11,736 nucleotides of DNA from assembly GCA_964432875.1 (NCBI GenBank), contig CAYSPJ010000149.1, positions 1 through 11,736 on the forward strand, given 5' to 3'. This document shows, piece after piece, positions 1-7,372 of the stretch (position 1 is its first letter; each line of letters starts with the position of its first letter). This DNA is from JACJYE01 sp964432875 (GTDB lineage: Bacteria > Bacteroidota > Bacteroidia > Chitinophagales > Saprospiraceae). The notes under the pieces were generated by a model. The model was given only the letters and a program-made list of their open reading frames with translations, had not been told where the DNA came from and did no database searches. A program made the translations under genes and the position numbers.

Positions 1-1
1 C

Positions 2-1546
2 ACCAACCTCCTGCTCCACCAACTCACCGACAGCCTGCACTATTTGCATGAAGCTTTCGACTATGCCGAGCGCTCCAAGGCCATGCTCCTCTACGAGGCT
101 CTGCAGGAGGCGAACGCCTTGAAAATCGCCGGCATACCCGACAGCCTGCTCCGGCAGGAATATGACCTGCGAGTGGACATCGCTTACTTCGAGACCAAGC
201 GCCAGGAAAAAATCAACGCGGGCCTGAGCGAGGCTGACACCGTCGTGCTCGACATCGCGAGTAAGCTCTTTGACCTCAACCGCCGCTATGAAATCCTGAA
301 AAGCCGCTTTGAGCAAGACTACCCACAGTATTATGCAGCGAAATACGACTTATCGGCCGTCAGTCTGGAGCAAGTGCAGCGCGAGCTGCTGCAGCCGGGG
401 CAGTCGCTCATCGAGTACCTGGTAGGGGATAGCGCGATATATATATTCTTGGTGCAGCCCGACTACTTTGAAGTCCACGAAGTGAAACGGGATTTCCCCT
501 TGGAAGAATGGGTGCAGCGCTTAACCAAAGAGGGCATTTATGGCTTTCATACGCTGCCAGCCAACCAGCGCAGCTTCGAGCAAGAGGCGCAGGCTAATCG
601 CAACTACACCCAAGCCGCCCAGGATTTATACGCCAAACTCTGGATGCCGGTGCAAGCCAAGCTCGGCCGGGAGGTGATTATCGTACCCGACGGCTTGCTG
701 AGCTATCTGCCTTTTGAGGCGCTACTCTCGGCGCCGCCGCCGCGGGAAGGCGCCTTCGCTGCTTATCCCTACTTGCTCAACGATCATCAGCTCAGCTATT
801 CCTACTCTGCCACGCTGCTGAAGGAAATGCGCGAAAAGCAGCACCACAGAGCCTCAGGTGCTGGTCAGCTGCTGGCCATGGCGCCTTTCTTTCAGGGCGA
901 TGTGCATCGGTTAGCCGAACAGGTTGACACCATTACGTTGCTGAGCTCCTTTTCCTTGCGCGATACACTGATCCCCCTACCCTCCAGCGGCAGAGAAGCG
1001 GCTGCTGTCGCCAAAATCTGGAATAGCCAAGCTTACTTCGGTGCTGAGGCATCGAAGGCGCTGTTTCAGCAGCTCGCCCCACAACACCGCATCTTGCACC
1101 TTTCCACCCATGCCCAATCCGATGATCGGATGGGCGATTACGCTTATTTGGCTTTTAGCTTGCCAGAGCAATCAGGAGAATTCTCTAAGGTATATGCTCG
1201 CGAGTTATATAACCTTTCCCTGAATGCCGATCTGGTCTTCCTGTCTGCTTGTGAGACTGGCACCGGGCGGCTGCGCCGGGGGGAGGGCATCGTGAGCTTG
1301 GCGCGAGCTTTTGCCTATGCCGGCGCTAAGAGCCTGGTGACCACTCTATGGAAGGTGAGTGACGAAAAAACCGCCGAGCTTGCGGTGGCTTTTTATGCCT
1401 TGCTCAAAAAAGGATTGCCTAAAGATGAGGCCTTGCACCGGGCAAAAACAGCATACCTGAAAAAAAGCAAGGGGCGCAACCAAGCGGCGCACCCCTTCTT
1501 CTGGGCGGGCTTCATCGCTATTGGCGATATGAGACCTTTGGATTGA
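2..1546 (+). CDS. CHAT-domain (caspase-like) protein, 5' truncated by window edge
   Basis: This is the C-terminal half of a CHAT (caspase HetF associated with TPRs) protein, a family of clan CD cysteine peptidase-like domains. The frame is open to the window edge; the codon at 44 is an internal TTG (Leu), not the start. Counting that codon as 1, a helical linker covers about 1-115 and the CHAT domain about 115-497. The predicted catalytic His356 lies in LHLSTHAQ (codon at 1109) and Cys403 in SACETG (codon at 1250), so the dyad is present. The protein ends soon after the family-typical FFWAGFIAIGD. It aligns from its first visible residue with the CHAT gene at 2297, starting near residue 520 there, so a TPR N-terminus of several hundred residues probably lies outside the window. 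Stop TGA at 1544-1546. Substrate unknown; peptidase activity is inferred from the family. Confidence 0.9.
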   Translation, partial: TNLLLHQLTDSLHYLHEAFDYAERSKAMLLYEALQEANALKIAGIPDSLLRQEYDLRVDIAYFETKRQEKINAGLSEADTVVLDIASKLFDLNRRYEILKSRFEQDYPQYYAAKYDLSAVSLEQVQRELLQPGQSLIEYLVGDSAIYIFLVQPDYFEVHEVKRDFPLEEWVQRLTKEGIYGFHTLPANQRSFEQEAQANRNYTQAAQDLYAKLWMPVQAKLGREVIIVPDGLLSYLPFEALLSAPPPREGAFAAYPYLLNDHQLSYSYSATLLKEMREKQHHRASGAGQLLAMAPFFQGDVHRLAEQVDTITLLSSFSLRDTLIPLPSSGREAAAVAKIWNSQAYFGAEASKALFQQLAPQHRILHLSTHAQSDDRMGDYAYLAFSLPEQSGEFSKVYARELYNLSLNADLVFLSACETGTGRLRRGEGIVSLARAFAYAGAKSLVTTLWKVSDEKTAELAVAFYALLKKGLPKDEALHRAKTAYLKKSKGRNQAAHPFFWAGFIAIGDMRPLD

Positions 1547-1567
1547 GCAGCCTCGCGCTGTGCTACA

Positions 1568-2074
1568 TCAAGGTTTGGGCGTCAGGATGTAGCGCACCCC
1601 TACCGACCCGTAGCCCGCTCTAAATCCAGAGCGATAACCATTGAACAGGAAGGCCGGCACCCAATCTACGGTCATGCTGATGGGGTAGTTCGGGATGACG
1701 TACTCCGCGCCCAGATAGGCCTGCAGGCCAATGGACATGGTCGGATAGCGGTCGCCTAAAAGAGCGTCAAAGTTCCAGAATAGGGCCGTAGCGCCGCCGC
1801 CGAAATACCAGCGTAGGTTTTCGATGCCTTCAATCTCCAGTGGGCGGTGGATTTGGTAAGCCCCGCTGATGCTCGTCCAGCTATCACTCGAATACCAGCT
1901 CATACCCGCATAAACCTCGAGAGCTTGATCGTCAGTGAGGAAGTGCTTCAGCGAAGCAGCTAAGGGGGCGCCTAAACGGGCGCCGATTGCTGTCTTGTAT
2001 GCTTGAGCTTCGCCCGGGTTGGCAAGTAGCAGTAGTCCAGCGGCCAGGAAAATAGGGAAAATGGTTTGCTTCAT
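1568..2074 (-). CDS. Small exported protein, probable outer-membrane beta-barrel
   Basis: A 168-residue protein of no recognised named family. ATG at 2074 is chosen over upstream in-frame starts (ORF open to 2257) because it begins directly with a good Sec signal peptide: MKQ, a hydrophobic core at about 5-18, and a probable signal peptidase I site after AQA (residue 25). The mature part of about 143 residues has alternating hydrophobic and polar stretches rich in Gly, Tyr and Trp (VYAGMSWYS, LRWYFGGGATALFW, SIGLQAYLGAEYV, GSVGVRYIL). This is the pattern of a small 8-stranded outer-membrane beta-barrel as is common in Bacteroidota, although the last residues (TPKP) are not the usual terminal aromatic. 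It converges with the CHAT gene on its left (21 bases between stops) and diverges from the CHAT gene on its right. Location in the outer membrane is inference; function is unknown. Confidence 0.75.
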   Translation of the reverse strand: MKQTIFPIFLAAGLLLLANPGEAQAYKTAIGARLGAPLAASLKHFLTDDQALEVYAGMSWYSSDSWTSISGAYQIHRPLEIEGIENLRWYFGGGATALFWNFDALLGDRYPTMSIGLQAYLGAEYVIPNYPISMTVDWVPAFLFNGYRSGFRAGYGSVGVRYILTPKP

Positions 2075-2296
2075 GGTCGGTATGTTTTTTCTCTTGGTAC
2101 CCTGCAAGGGCAGGGTGGTGCCCACGAGTGGGAAGGAAAAATCAAAAAAGATGGAGCCGACGCCCAATTGCGTATCACAAGCAGCGAGTTGATAAAAGTT
2201 TGCAGGCGGTAATCTAAAAAAAACGCTTATAGAAGCTAGGCATTGGCATGCTTTCACTACCTTGCAACGCCTTTATTCATCCTTAACAGTTATGCA
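2075..2296. promoter_or_regulatory. Divergent intergenic region with two small hairpins
   Basis: This 222-base region separates the start of the minus-strand beta-barrel gene from that of the plus-strand CHAT gene, so it should hold promoters for both. No perfect TAnnTTTG element was found on either strand. The nearest plus-strand candidates (AAAGTTTG at about 2197-2204 and TATGTTTT near 2081) each miss one base and lack a convincing upstream TTG box. Two adjacent inverted repeats lie 26-60 bases before the beta-barrel start, in its likely mRNA leader: CCCTGC/GCAGGG at 2100-2115 with a 4-base loop, and CCCA/TGGG at 2121-2132. Their role is unknown. Confidence 0.4.
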
Positions 2297-5200
2297 ATGA
2301 ACACCTTCACTCGCCTTGTGTTTCCCCACATTTTCTTGCTGTTCTCATGCTTTTTTGGCAGCTACCCTGGGCTGGCTCAACCAGTGGCGCCTGCCGAAAG
2401 GGCGCAGGCCGAAGCGCTGCTGCAACAAGCCTCCGACCGGATGGACTACGCCCAATACGCCGAAGCGCTGGCCTTGGCGCGCGAGGCTGAGCAGCAGTTG
2501 CTACAGGTTTATACTGAAAAAGACTCCCGCCTGGCTTCAACGTACTCTGCGGCAGGGCTGGCAGCCATACAAGCTGATCGGGCTGCGGCCGAGCGTTACC
2601 AGCAAAAAGTGCTGGCGCTGGAATTGGCCAAGGACGACCCGGCCTGGGGTGATCTCCATTATTTCCAAGGGATGTACGCTTCGCGCCTACAAGAGCAGCA
2701 GGAGGAAGCGCTGCGCCACTTCGATGCGGCATTGGCATGCTTCCGGCAAGTGGGCGGCAGGCCGGGCCGCGAGGGCCGCATCTATGCCGCCAGGGGCTAC
2801 GCCTTGCTTTTTCAAAGCCACTATGCCGAGTCGATTGCCCAAAACCAGTTGGCTATCCAGGTTTGGTCGGATGCATATGGCGCAGACTACCCGCGCTTGG
2901 CTCATGCGTACAACAATATCGGCCTGGCCTATTTCTATGGGCTAGGGCAGCCTCGGCAAGCCCTGGAATACCATCAGCGTGCCCGGGCCTTGCGCGAGCG
3001 CCTGTTGGGGGGCGGCCATTTGGAAGTAGCGGCATCTCTGGTCAATATCGGCTTGGCTAGCAATGCTTTGGGCGACTTCGACTACGCTGCCGAGTATTTA
3101 TATCAGGCATTATCCATTGCCCAAAGGGAGGGGCGGCAAGACTATTTGGCAGCTATTTACACCAATCTCGGTGTCGCTAGCAGCGGCAGAAAAGAGCATG
3201 CCCGTGCCCGGGAATACTATCAGATGGTTCTGGAAATAGAAGAATCCCTCTACGGCCGGCCCGACCATCCGCAAATCCTGACGACTTTGCATGATTTGGC
3301 CGTTTCGTATAAAGATGAAGGGCAATTCGCCGCCGCAGCCCATTATTACCAGCGCGCCTTAGATGCAGCTGCCCCCGATCACCGCGATCGCTGTCAGTTC
3401 ATCAATGGCTTAGGCTTGACTCAGTTTGCCGCCCAGCGCTATGCTGAGGCGGAGGCCAGCTTCCGGCTCAGCCTGGAAACGGCGCTCAAAACCTATAGCC
3501 CCCAGCATCCCCATGTGGCTAACGCTTATTATAATCTAGGGAATGTGGCAATGGCCCAAGGCCGAGTTGCCGTCGCTTTGGATTGGAACCAGCAAGCGCT
3601 CGGCGCTCTTGGCTATCGAGGCGGCAGCAGCCGGGAGGGCGTTTCTTCCGATTTGTACTTGGTCAATACGCTCAGCCAGCGCTGCCACTGGTTATGGGAG
3701 CAGGTCAAAGTGTCTCGGCGGGGCGATATGGACGAGTTGTTGGCGACTTGCCAGGCGTTGTTCGATATTTTCGATCAGGTCAGCCGCACCTATCGGCGGG
3801 CTTCCAGCCGCCAGGAGCTGATGGAGCAGGCTTACCCCGTTTTCGAGATCGCCATCGCCGCCCATCTGCGCCGCTACCAGCAGGCGGGCAGCGCTGGCGA
3901 TTTCGCCGCTGCGCTGGCCTATGCTGAGCGCTCCAAAGCCGCGCTGCTCTACGAAGCGCTACTGGAAGCCGAAGCCCAGCAAATCGCTGGCATACCTCAT
4001 TATTTGTTGCAACAGGAAAACGAACTTAGAGACAGCTTAGCCCACTACGAAACCTTGCGCCAGAGCCTGTTCGCTGCTGGAAAAAAGGAGGATGACGCGG
4101 CCTTGCTGGCTATCGCCGGCAAGATTCGCCGCATCGACGATCAGTATGAGCGCTTGTTGGCGGTCTATGAGGAGCAATACCCTCGTTATTTCCTGGCGAA
4201 GCACCAGCAGGCAGCGCCGGGGCTGGAAACCATCCAGCGCGAGCTGCTCCGCCCTGGACAATCGCTGGTAGAGTACGTGGTCGGCGAAAAGCACCTCTAT
4301 ATCTTCTGGGTGCAGCCCGAGGCTTATGATGCCGTAATCGTGCCCAAAGAAGAACTAGAAATCTGGGTCCGGCAGATGGTGCAGGAGGGTTTGGCGGGCG
4401 CTGGTAGCCGCGCCCGGGGCCAGCAGGGCTTCGAGCTGGAAACTGCTTCCAACGACAGCTTCACCGCTGCGGCGCAACAGCTCTACGCCAAGCTTTGGCT
4501 ACCTATCCACGGCAAGTTGGGCGAATCGGTCATTATTATCCCTGATGGCGTGTTGGGGTATGTCCCCTTCGAAGCCTTGATTTCCGGCAAACCGCCCCGC
4601 GAGGGGATATTCTGGTCGTATCCCTTCTTGCTGCGCGATCACTGCATCAGCTATGCTCCCTCGGCGGCTTTGCTGCGGGAGATGCGCAAGCCGCCGCGCC
4701 AGGCGTCGGCAACAAGCGGGATGCTCGCCCTGGCCCCCTTCCATTCACCAGATGAACTAGTGGAATGGATAGAAGGCTATGCGGGGCTTTATCGGCCTTC
4801 GCGCCCTGGCACTCTGGCGGGCTTACCCGGCAGCAAAGATGAAGCAGGCCAAGTTGCGGCACTCTGGGGCGGTCAAGCTTATTATGGTGCCGAGGCTTCT
4901 ATCGAACTGTTCCGCCAGGTTGCACCCCAGTACCGCTTCCTGCACTTGGCCACTCACGGCCAGGCCGATGACCGCCGGGGCGATTATGCCTATTTGGCTT
5001 TTGGCGTCCCGGAGCGCGAAGGTTACTTCGCCAAGTTTCATGCCCGTGAGATTTACACCCTTTCCCTCGATGCAGAGCTGGTCTTCCTTTCGGCTTGTGA
5101 AACGGGCTTGGGGCGGCTCCGGCGAGGCGAGGGCATCATCAGTTTGGCGCGAGCCTTCGCCTACGCTGGTGCCCACGGCATCGTCAACAGCCTGTGGCAG

Positions 5201-5373
5201 GTGAAAGACTATTCAACGACCGAGATAGCGCAGGATTTCTACGCCCACCTCAAAGCCGGCATGGGCAAGGCCGAAGCGCTGCGCCAGGCCAAGCTCGACT
5301 ATCTCGAAAAGTACTCCGGCAGCGGTCAGAAGGCCCACCCCTATTATTGGGCGGGTTTGATCGGGCTGGGGGA
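2297..5373 (+). CDS. Exported TPR-CHAT protein (caspase-like), 3' end lost in assembly gap
   Basis: 1025 residues are visible. ATG at 2297 is preferred to the in-frame TTG at 2243 because it opens a clear signal peptide (MNTFTRLVF, hydrophobic to about residue 20, likely cleavage after GLA at 27). Residues about 35-440 form some ten TPR repeats, several of the kinesin-light-chain-like type (AHAYNNIGLAYF, NAYYNLGNVA). A helical linker covers 450-700 and the CHAT domain about 700-1025. The predicted catalytic dyad is His887 (HLATHGQADD, codon at 4955) and Cys934 (SACETGLG, codon at 5096). The visible end, YYWAGLIGLG plus GA of the next codon, matches the FFWAGFIAIGD of the upstream paralogue, so only a handful of residues are missing. 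TPRs usually bind partner proteins, and CHAT domains are caspase-like peptidases. The signal peptide implies a periplasmic or surface location, unlike the cytoplasmic CHAT proteins of known immune systems. Target unknown. Confidence 0.92.
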
Positions 5374-5473
5374 NNNNNNNNNNNNNNNNNNNNNNNNNNN
5401 NNNNNNNNNNNNNNNNNNNNNNNNNNNNNNNNNNNNNNNNNNNNNNNNNNNNNNNNNNNNNNNNNNNNNNNNN
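5374..5473. other. Assembly gap (100 N)
   Basis: Exactly 100 N, the usual placeholder for a scaffold gap of unknown size. It removes the last codons of the TPR-CHAT gene and everything after codon 40 of the minus-strand regulator gene. The true distance between the two flanks is therefore unknown and further genes could be hidden here. Protein segments running through the N are artefacts. Confidence 0.97.
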
Positions 5474-5594
5474 CATGGTAGGCCACGATTTTCGATTTGC
5501 GGGCGAGCTGTGTCTTTTCAGCTTGCGTGAAAATCTGGAACATAGGGGAAGCATCGAAGGCCTCCACGATAGCTTGGACTTGGTTGGAATTCAT
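5474..5594 (-). CDS. Probable cyclic-nucleotide-binding (Crp-like) protein, C-terminus lost in gap
   Basis: Only the first 40 residues are visible: ATG at 5594 reading left into the gap. The stretch SPMFQIFTQAEKTQLARKS followed by KIVAYH resembles the start of cyclic-nucleotide-binding domains of the Crp/Fnr and cNMP-binding superfamily: a short N-terminal helix, a 'pLF..ls..E...la' helix, then the first beta strand with an aromatic-His end that normally leads into KGE.I. The phosphate-binding cassette and any helix-turn-helix would lie in the missing part, so it cannot be decided whether this is a transcription factor or a stand-alone sensor domain. It begins 63 bases beyond the stop of the TPR membrane protein on the same strand, so it may have its own promoter or be read through from the sigma operon. 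Moderate confidence in a real gene, lower in the family. Confidence 0.55.
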
Positions 5595-5630
5595 AAGCGG
5601 TTATTTTTAGTTTAGTCCCCGCAGATAGCA

Positions 5631-5638
5631 TAAAGGTA
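5631..5638 (-). promoter_or_regulatory. Possible -7 element (TACCTTTA) for the Crp-like gene
   Basis: On the minus strand TACCTTTA matches seven of eight positions of the Bacteroidota -7 consensus TAnnTTTG and lies 36 bases upstream of the ATG at 5594, giving a plausible short leader. No good TTG box was found about 19-21 bases further upstream, so the call is weak. Confidence 0.25.
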
Positions 5639-5657
5639 CCCAGCTGTAGCTCAGAAA

Positions 5658-6584
5658 TTATTCTCCAAGTTTAAGCTTCAACAAAGCTGCCAGCTCCCTC
5701 GCTTTTACCTGATAATCGTGGTAATTCTCCGGCGCGGCCATCTTCTCGAGCAATGCCTGCGTTTCAGCATTGCCGGAGGGCTGGCTCAACAGCAGGCTCA
5801 GCAGCAAGTTCCACTCCATGCGGTCTTGCACCGGGGCGCTGTAGCCCGCTTGGGCCATTTCCCGAAAGAGCCTGGCGGCTTGAGCATATTCGCCCTGCTT
5901 GAGGTAAGCGTGGGCCAACAGTTCGCGGCCATCATCACTCATCTCGCCGCTGCGCAGCAACTGGATAGCTTCGGCATAACGCCCCGCTTCATAAGCCTTC
6001 AGCGCAGCATCCAGCGCAGTAGGAGACGGTGGGGGAGTGGCGCTGCGCACCTGGCCTTGGTAGCGCTCCGGCAGTTCGTGGAAAGCCAGGATTTGCTCAG
6101 CCCGCGCAGCGGGCGGCGCTGACGTCCGAGGCGCGGGCGCTTCAGGCTTGGTGGAAGAAGAGGGTGCCTCGGCTACTGGGCCAGCGGGTGCTGCTGGCGC
6201 CTCGTCAGCAGGCGTTTCGGAGGTTCCCGTAGGGGTTTCCTCCATAGCAGGAGGGGCCAGCAGCGACGGCTCTGGTTTTTTTTTGAGATAGATAAAAAGC
6301 CCTGCTGTAAGGAGCGCGAACAGGCCGAGCAGCCACCACGGCCGGCGCGGGCGCGGCGGGCGGCTGGCACCAGAATCCTCGGCTTTCCAAGCCTGCATCT
6401 TCTCGCGCAGCTCTTGCTCCAGCAGGTACTCCAGCCCCTGCTGCTCGAAGCGGTGTTTTTTCACTGCGGCGGCGAGTTCCGGGTCGGCTGCGATGTCTTT
6501 TTCAAATTCCTGGGCTTCCGCGGCCGGCAATTTGCCTCGCAGGTAGTCTTCTATCTTGAAAAAGCCCCTTTCCTGTTCATCCAT
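5658..6584 (-). CDS. Membrane-anchored anti-sigma-like TPR protein
   Basis: 308 residues, start ATG at 6584, 7 bases after the sigma factor stop. Residues 8-66 (FKIEDYLRGKLP, then an EFEKDIAADPELAAAV helix and a long charged helix) match the layout of the cytoplasmic N-terminal region of Bacteroidota anti-sigma-like proteins. A basic stretch (RPPRPRRP, 75-82) precedes one transmembrane helix at 83-100 followed by KKK. Residues 104-165 are a Pro/Ala/Ser/Thr-rich linker, and about 185-305 carry degenerate TPR repeats (ALKAYEAGRYAEAIQLL, ELLAHAYLKQGEYAQAARLF). The zinc-type HxxxCxxC anti-sigma motif is absent. The likely role, from position and architecture, is to hold or modulate the neighbouring ECF sigma factor and to sense partners through the TPRs on the far side of the inner membrane. 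That regulatory role is inference; the architecture is visible. Confidence 0.8.
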   Translation of the reverse strand: MDEQERGFFKIEDYLRGKLPAAEAQEFEKDIAADPELAAAVKKHRFEQQGLEYLLEQELREKMQAWKAEDSGASRPPRPRRPWWLLGLFALLTAGLFIYLKKKPEPSLLAPPAMEETPTGTSETPADEAPAAPAGPVAEAPSSSTKPEAPAPRTSAPPAARAEQILAFHELPERYQGQVRSATPPPSPTALDAALKAYEAGRYAEAIQLLRSGEMSDDGRELLAHAYLKQGEYAQAARLFREMAQAGYSAPVQDRMEWNLLLSLLLSQPSGNAETQALLEKMAAPENYHDYQVKARELAALLKLKLGE

Positions 6585-6591
6585 GGCGGTT

Positions 6592-7176
6592 TTATTTGAT
6601 CAAGTCTTCCCATTCCGGGTGGTCATCAATGAATTTGCGCATCCTCAGGCGGCAGCGGTAAACCTCCTTCTTTGCCGCCTCTGGGCTGCTCAGCCCTATG
6701 GCTTGGGCTATTTCGGCCATAGTATAACTCAGTTGGCTCAGCTTCAACAGTTCTTGGCAGCGCGTGCCCAACATAGACAGCATCCGGCGGTGGTACTCCT
6801 TCTGTTCGGCGGCGATCGCCAAATCTTCTACGCTGGGCAGGGCCTCATCGTAGTGCTGGGGGGTAATCTCTTCTTCGGGGCGCTGTTTTTTCCTTTTCTT
6901 CCACCATGATTTCTTGGCGATCGAGAGGAAATAAGTCTTCAAGCTGCTTTTCGCTTCGAACTTGCCGAAGCGGATATTGCGATCAAATGCAATGACCGTT
7001 TCCATGAATATATCTTCCCCATCTTGGGCGTTGCCGCCATATTGCTGCACCAAGCTGACGACAGCCGCCTGCCAGCCCGATTGTTGAAACACGTAGCGGA
7101 GCGCAACCTCTCGCTCTTTTTCCGAACCAATGATGCCTTTGATGATGTCTTCATCTGTCATCTGGCGCTGATTCAT
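6592..7176 (-). CDS. ECF-type RNA polymerase sigma factor
   Basis: 194 residues, start ATG at 7176 (a second in-frame ATG at codon 6 is possible). Region 2 covers about 22-97. It includes the core-binding/-10 recognition segment around QDGEDIFMETVIAFDRNI (compare DaeDlvQevFl..w) and FEAKSSLKTYFLSIAKKSWW (compare gs.raWLy.IarN), then a basic KKRKKQR. A short acidic linker leads to region 4 at 133-182, where TMAEIAQAIGLSSPEAAKKEVYRC is the helix-turn-helix reading the -35 region. There is no region 1 or 3, as expected for group 4 sigma factors. It is followed 7 bases later by the membrane TPR protein, the usual sigma/anti-sigma gene order. The regulon is not visible here; the nearby CHAT genes, the barrel gene and the sigma operon itself are candidates only by proximity. 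Confidence 0.9.
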   Translation of the reverse strand: MNQRQMTDEDIIKGIIGSEKEREVALRYVFQQSGWQAAVVSLVQQYGGNAQDGEDIFMETVIAFDRNIRFGKFEAKSSLKTYFLSIAKKSWWKKRKKQRPEEEITPQHYDEALPSVEDLAIAAEQKEYHRRMLSMLGTRCQELLKLSQLSYTMAEIAQAIGLSSPEAAKKEVYRCRLRMRKFIDDHPEWEDLIK

Positions 7177-7372
7177 CTTTTAGTCCCGCTTGTGGTCAAA
7201 GTAGTACCCATCCTGAAGAATTTTTTTTTCTTGAATAAACAAGTGTATGAAAAATCAAGGGTTTTTAGTAGAGGGAGTCGCGAATTTTCGCCGCTACACT
7301 GAGGTAAAGGTTTCATCGCATCCCAAGAAAACCCGAAGGCAGGCCTGAGATTTAGCTCCGACGGCACTATCC
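7177..7372. promoter_or_regulatory. Intergenic region upstream of the sigma factor operon
   Basis: 196 bases between the DUF4340 stop and the sigma gene start, both on the minus strand. No convincing coding sequence was found. A minus-strand TACACTTG (7240-7247) matches seven of eight positions of TAnnTTTG about 64 bases before the sigma ATG, but has no clear TTG partner. A 12-base inverted repeat GCGAA-TT-TTCGC sits at 7280-7291 and could be an operator. A tract of nine T lies at about 7221-7229. Just after the DUF4340 stop, the minus-strand sequence GCC-TTCG-GGT followed by TTTTC (about 7327-7341) could form a very short tetraloop hairpin, too weak for a confident terminator. The operon break here is inferred from the size of the gap. 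Confidence 0.4.
7280..7291. repeat. Inverted repeat GCGAA-TT-TTCGC
   Basis: Two perfect 5-base arms separated by 2 bases, about 105 bases upstream of the sigma factor start. Such a short dyad fits a dimeric-regulator site but can occur by chance. Confidence 0.3.

Noticed and set aside
2075..2257. N-terminal extension of the barrel gene up to 2257
   Set aside because: The extension has no export signal of its own and precedes a typical signal peptide starting at 2074.
2243..2296. TTG start for the TPR-CHAT gene, 54 bases upstream of the ATG
   Set aside because: The extra 18 residues would precede and spoil an otherwise well-formed signal peptide.
2316..2945. 209-codon plus-strand open frame overlapping the TPR region
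   Set aside because: Out-of-frame shadow of the TPR-CHAT gene; the composition (Trp/Arg/Pro-rich) is not protein-like.
2..5373. Relation to the CRISPR-linked TPR-CHAT protease Csx29
   Set aside because: No Cas gene or repeat array is in the window, and the complete CHAT protein has a signal peptide, which does not fit a cytoplasmic RNA-guided partner. Only the general architecture is shared.
7221..7229. Run of T as an intrinsic terminator
   Set aside because: No stable GC stem precedes it on either strand.
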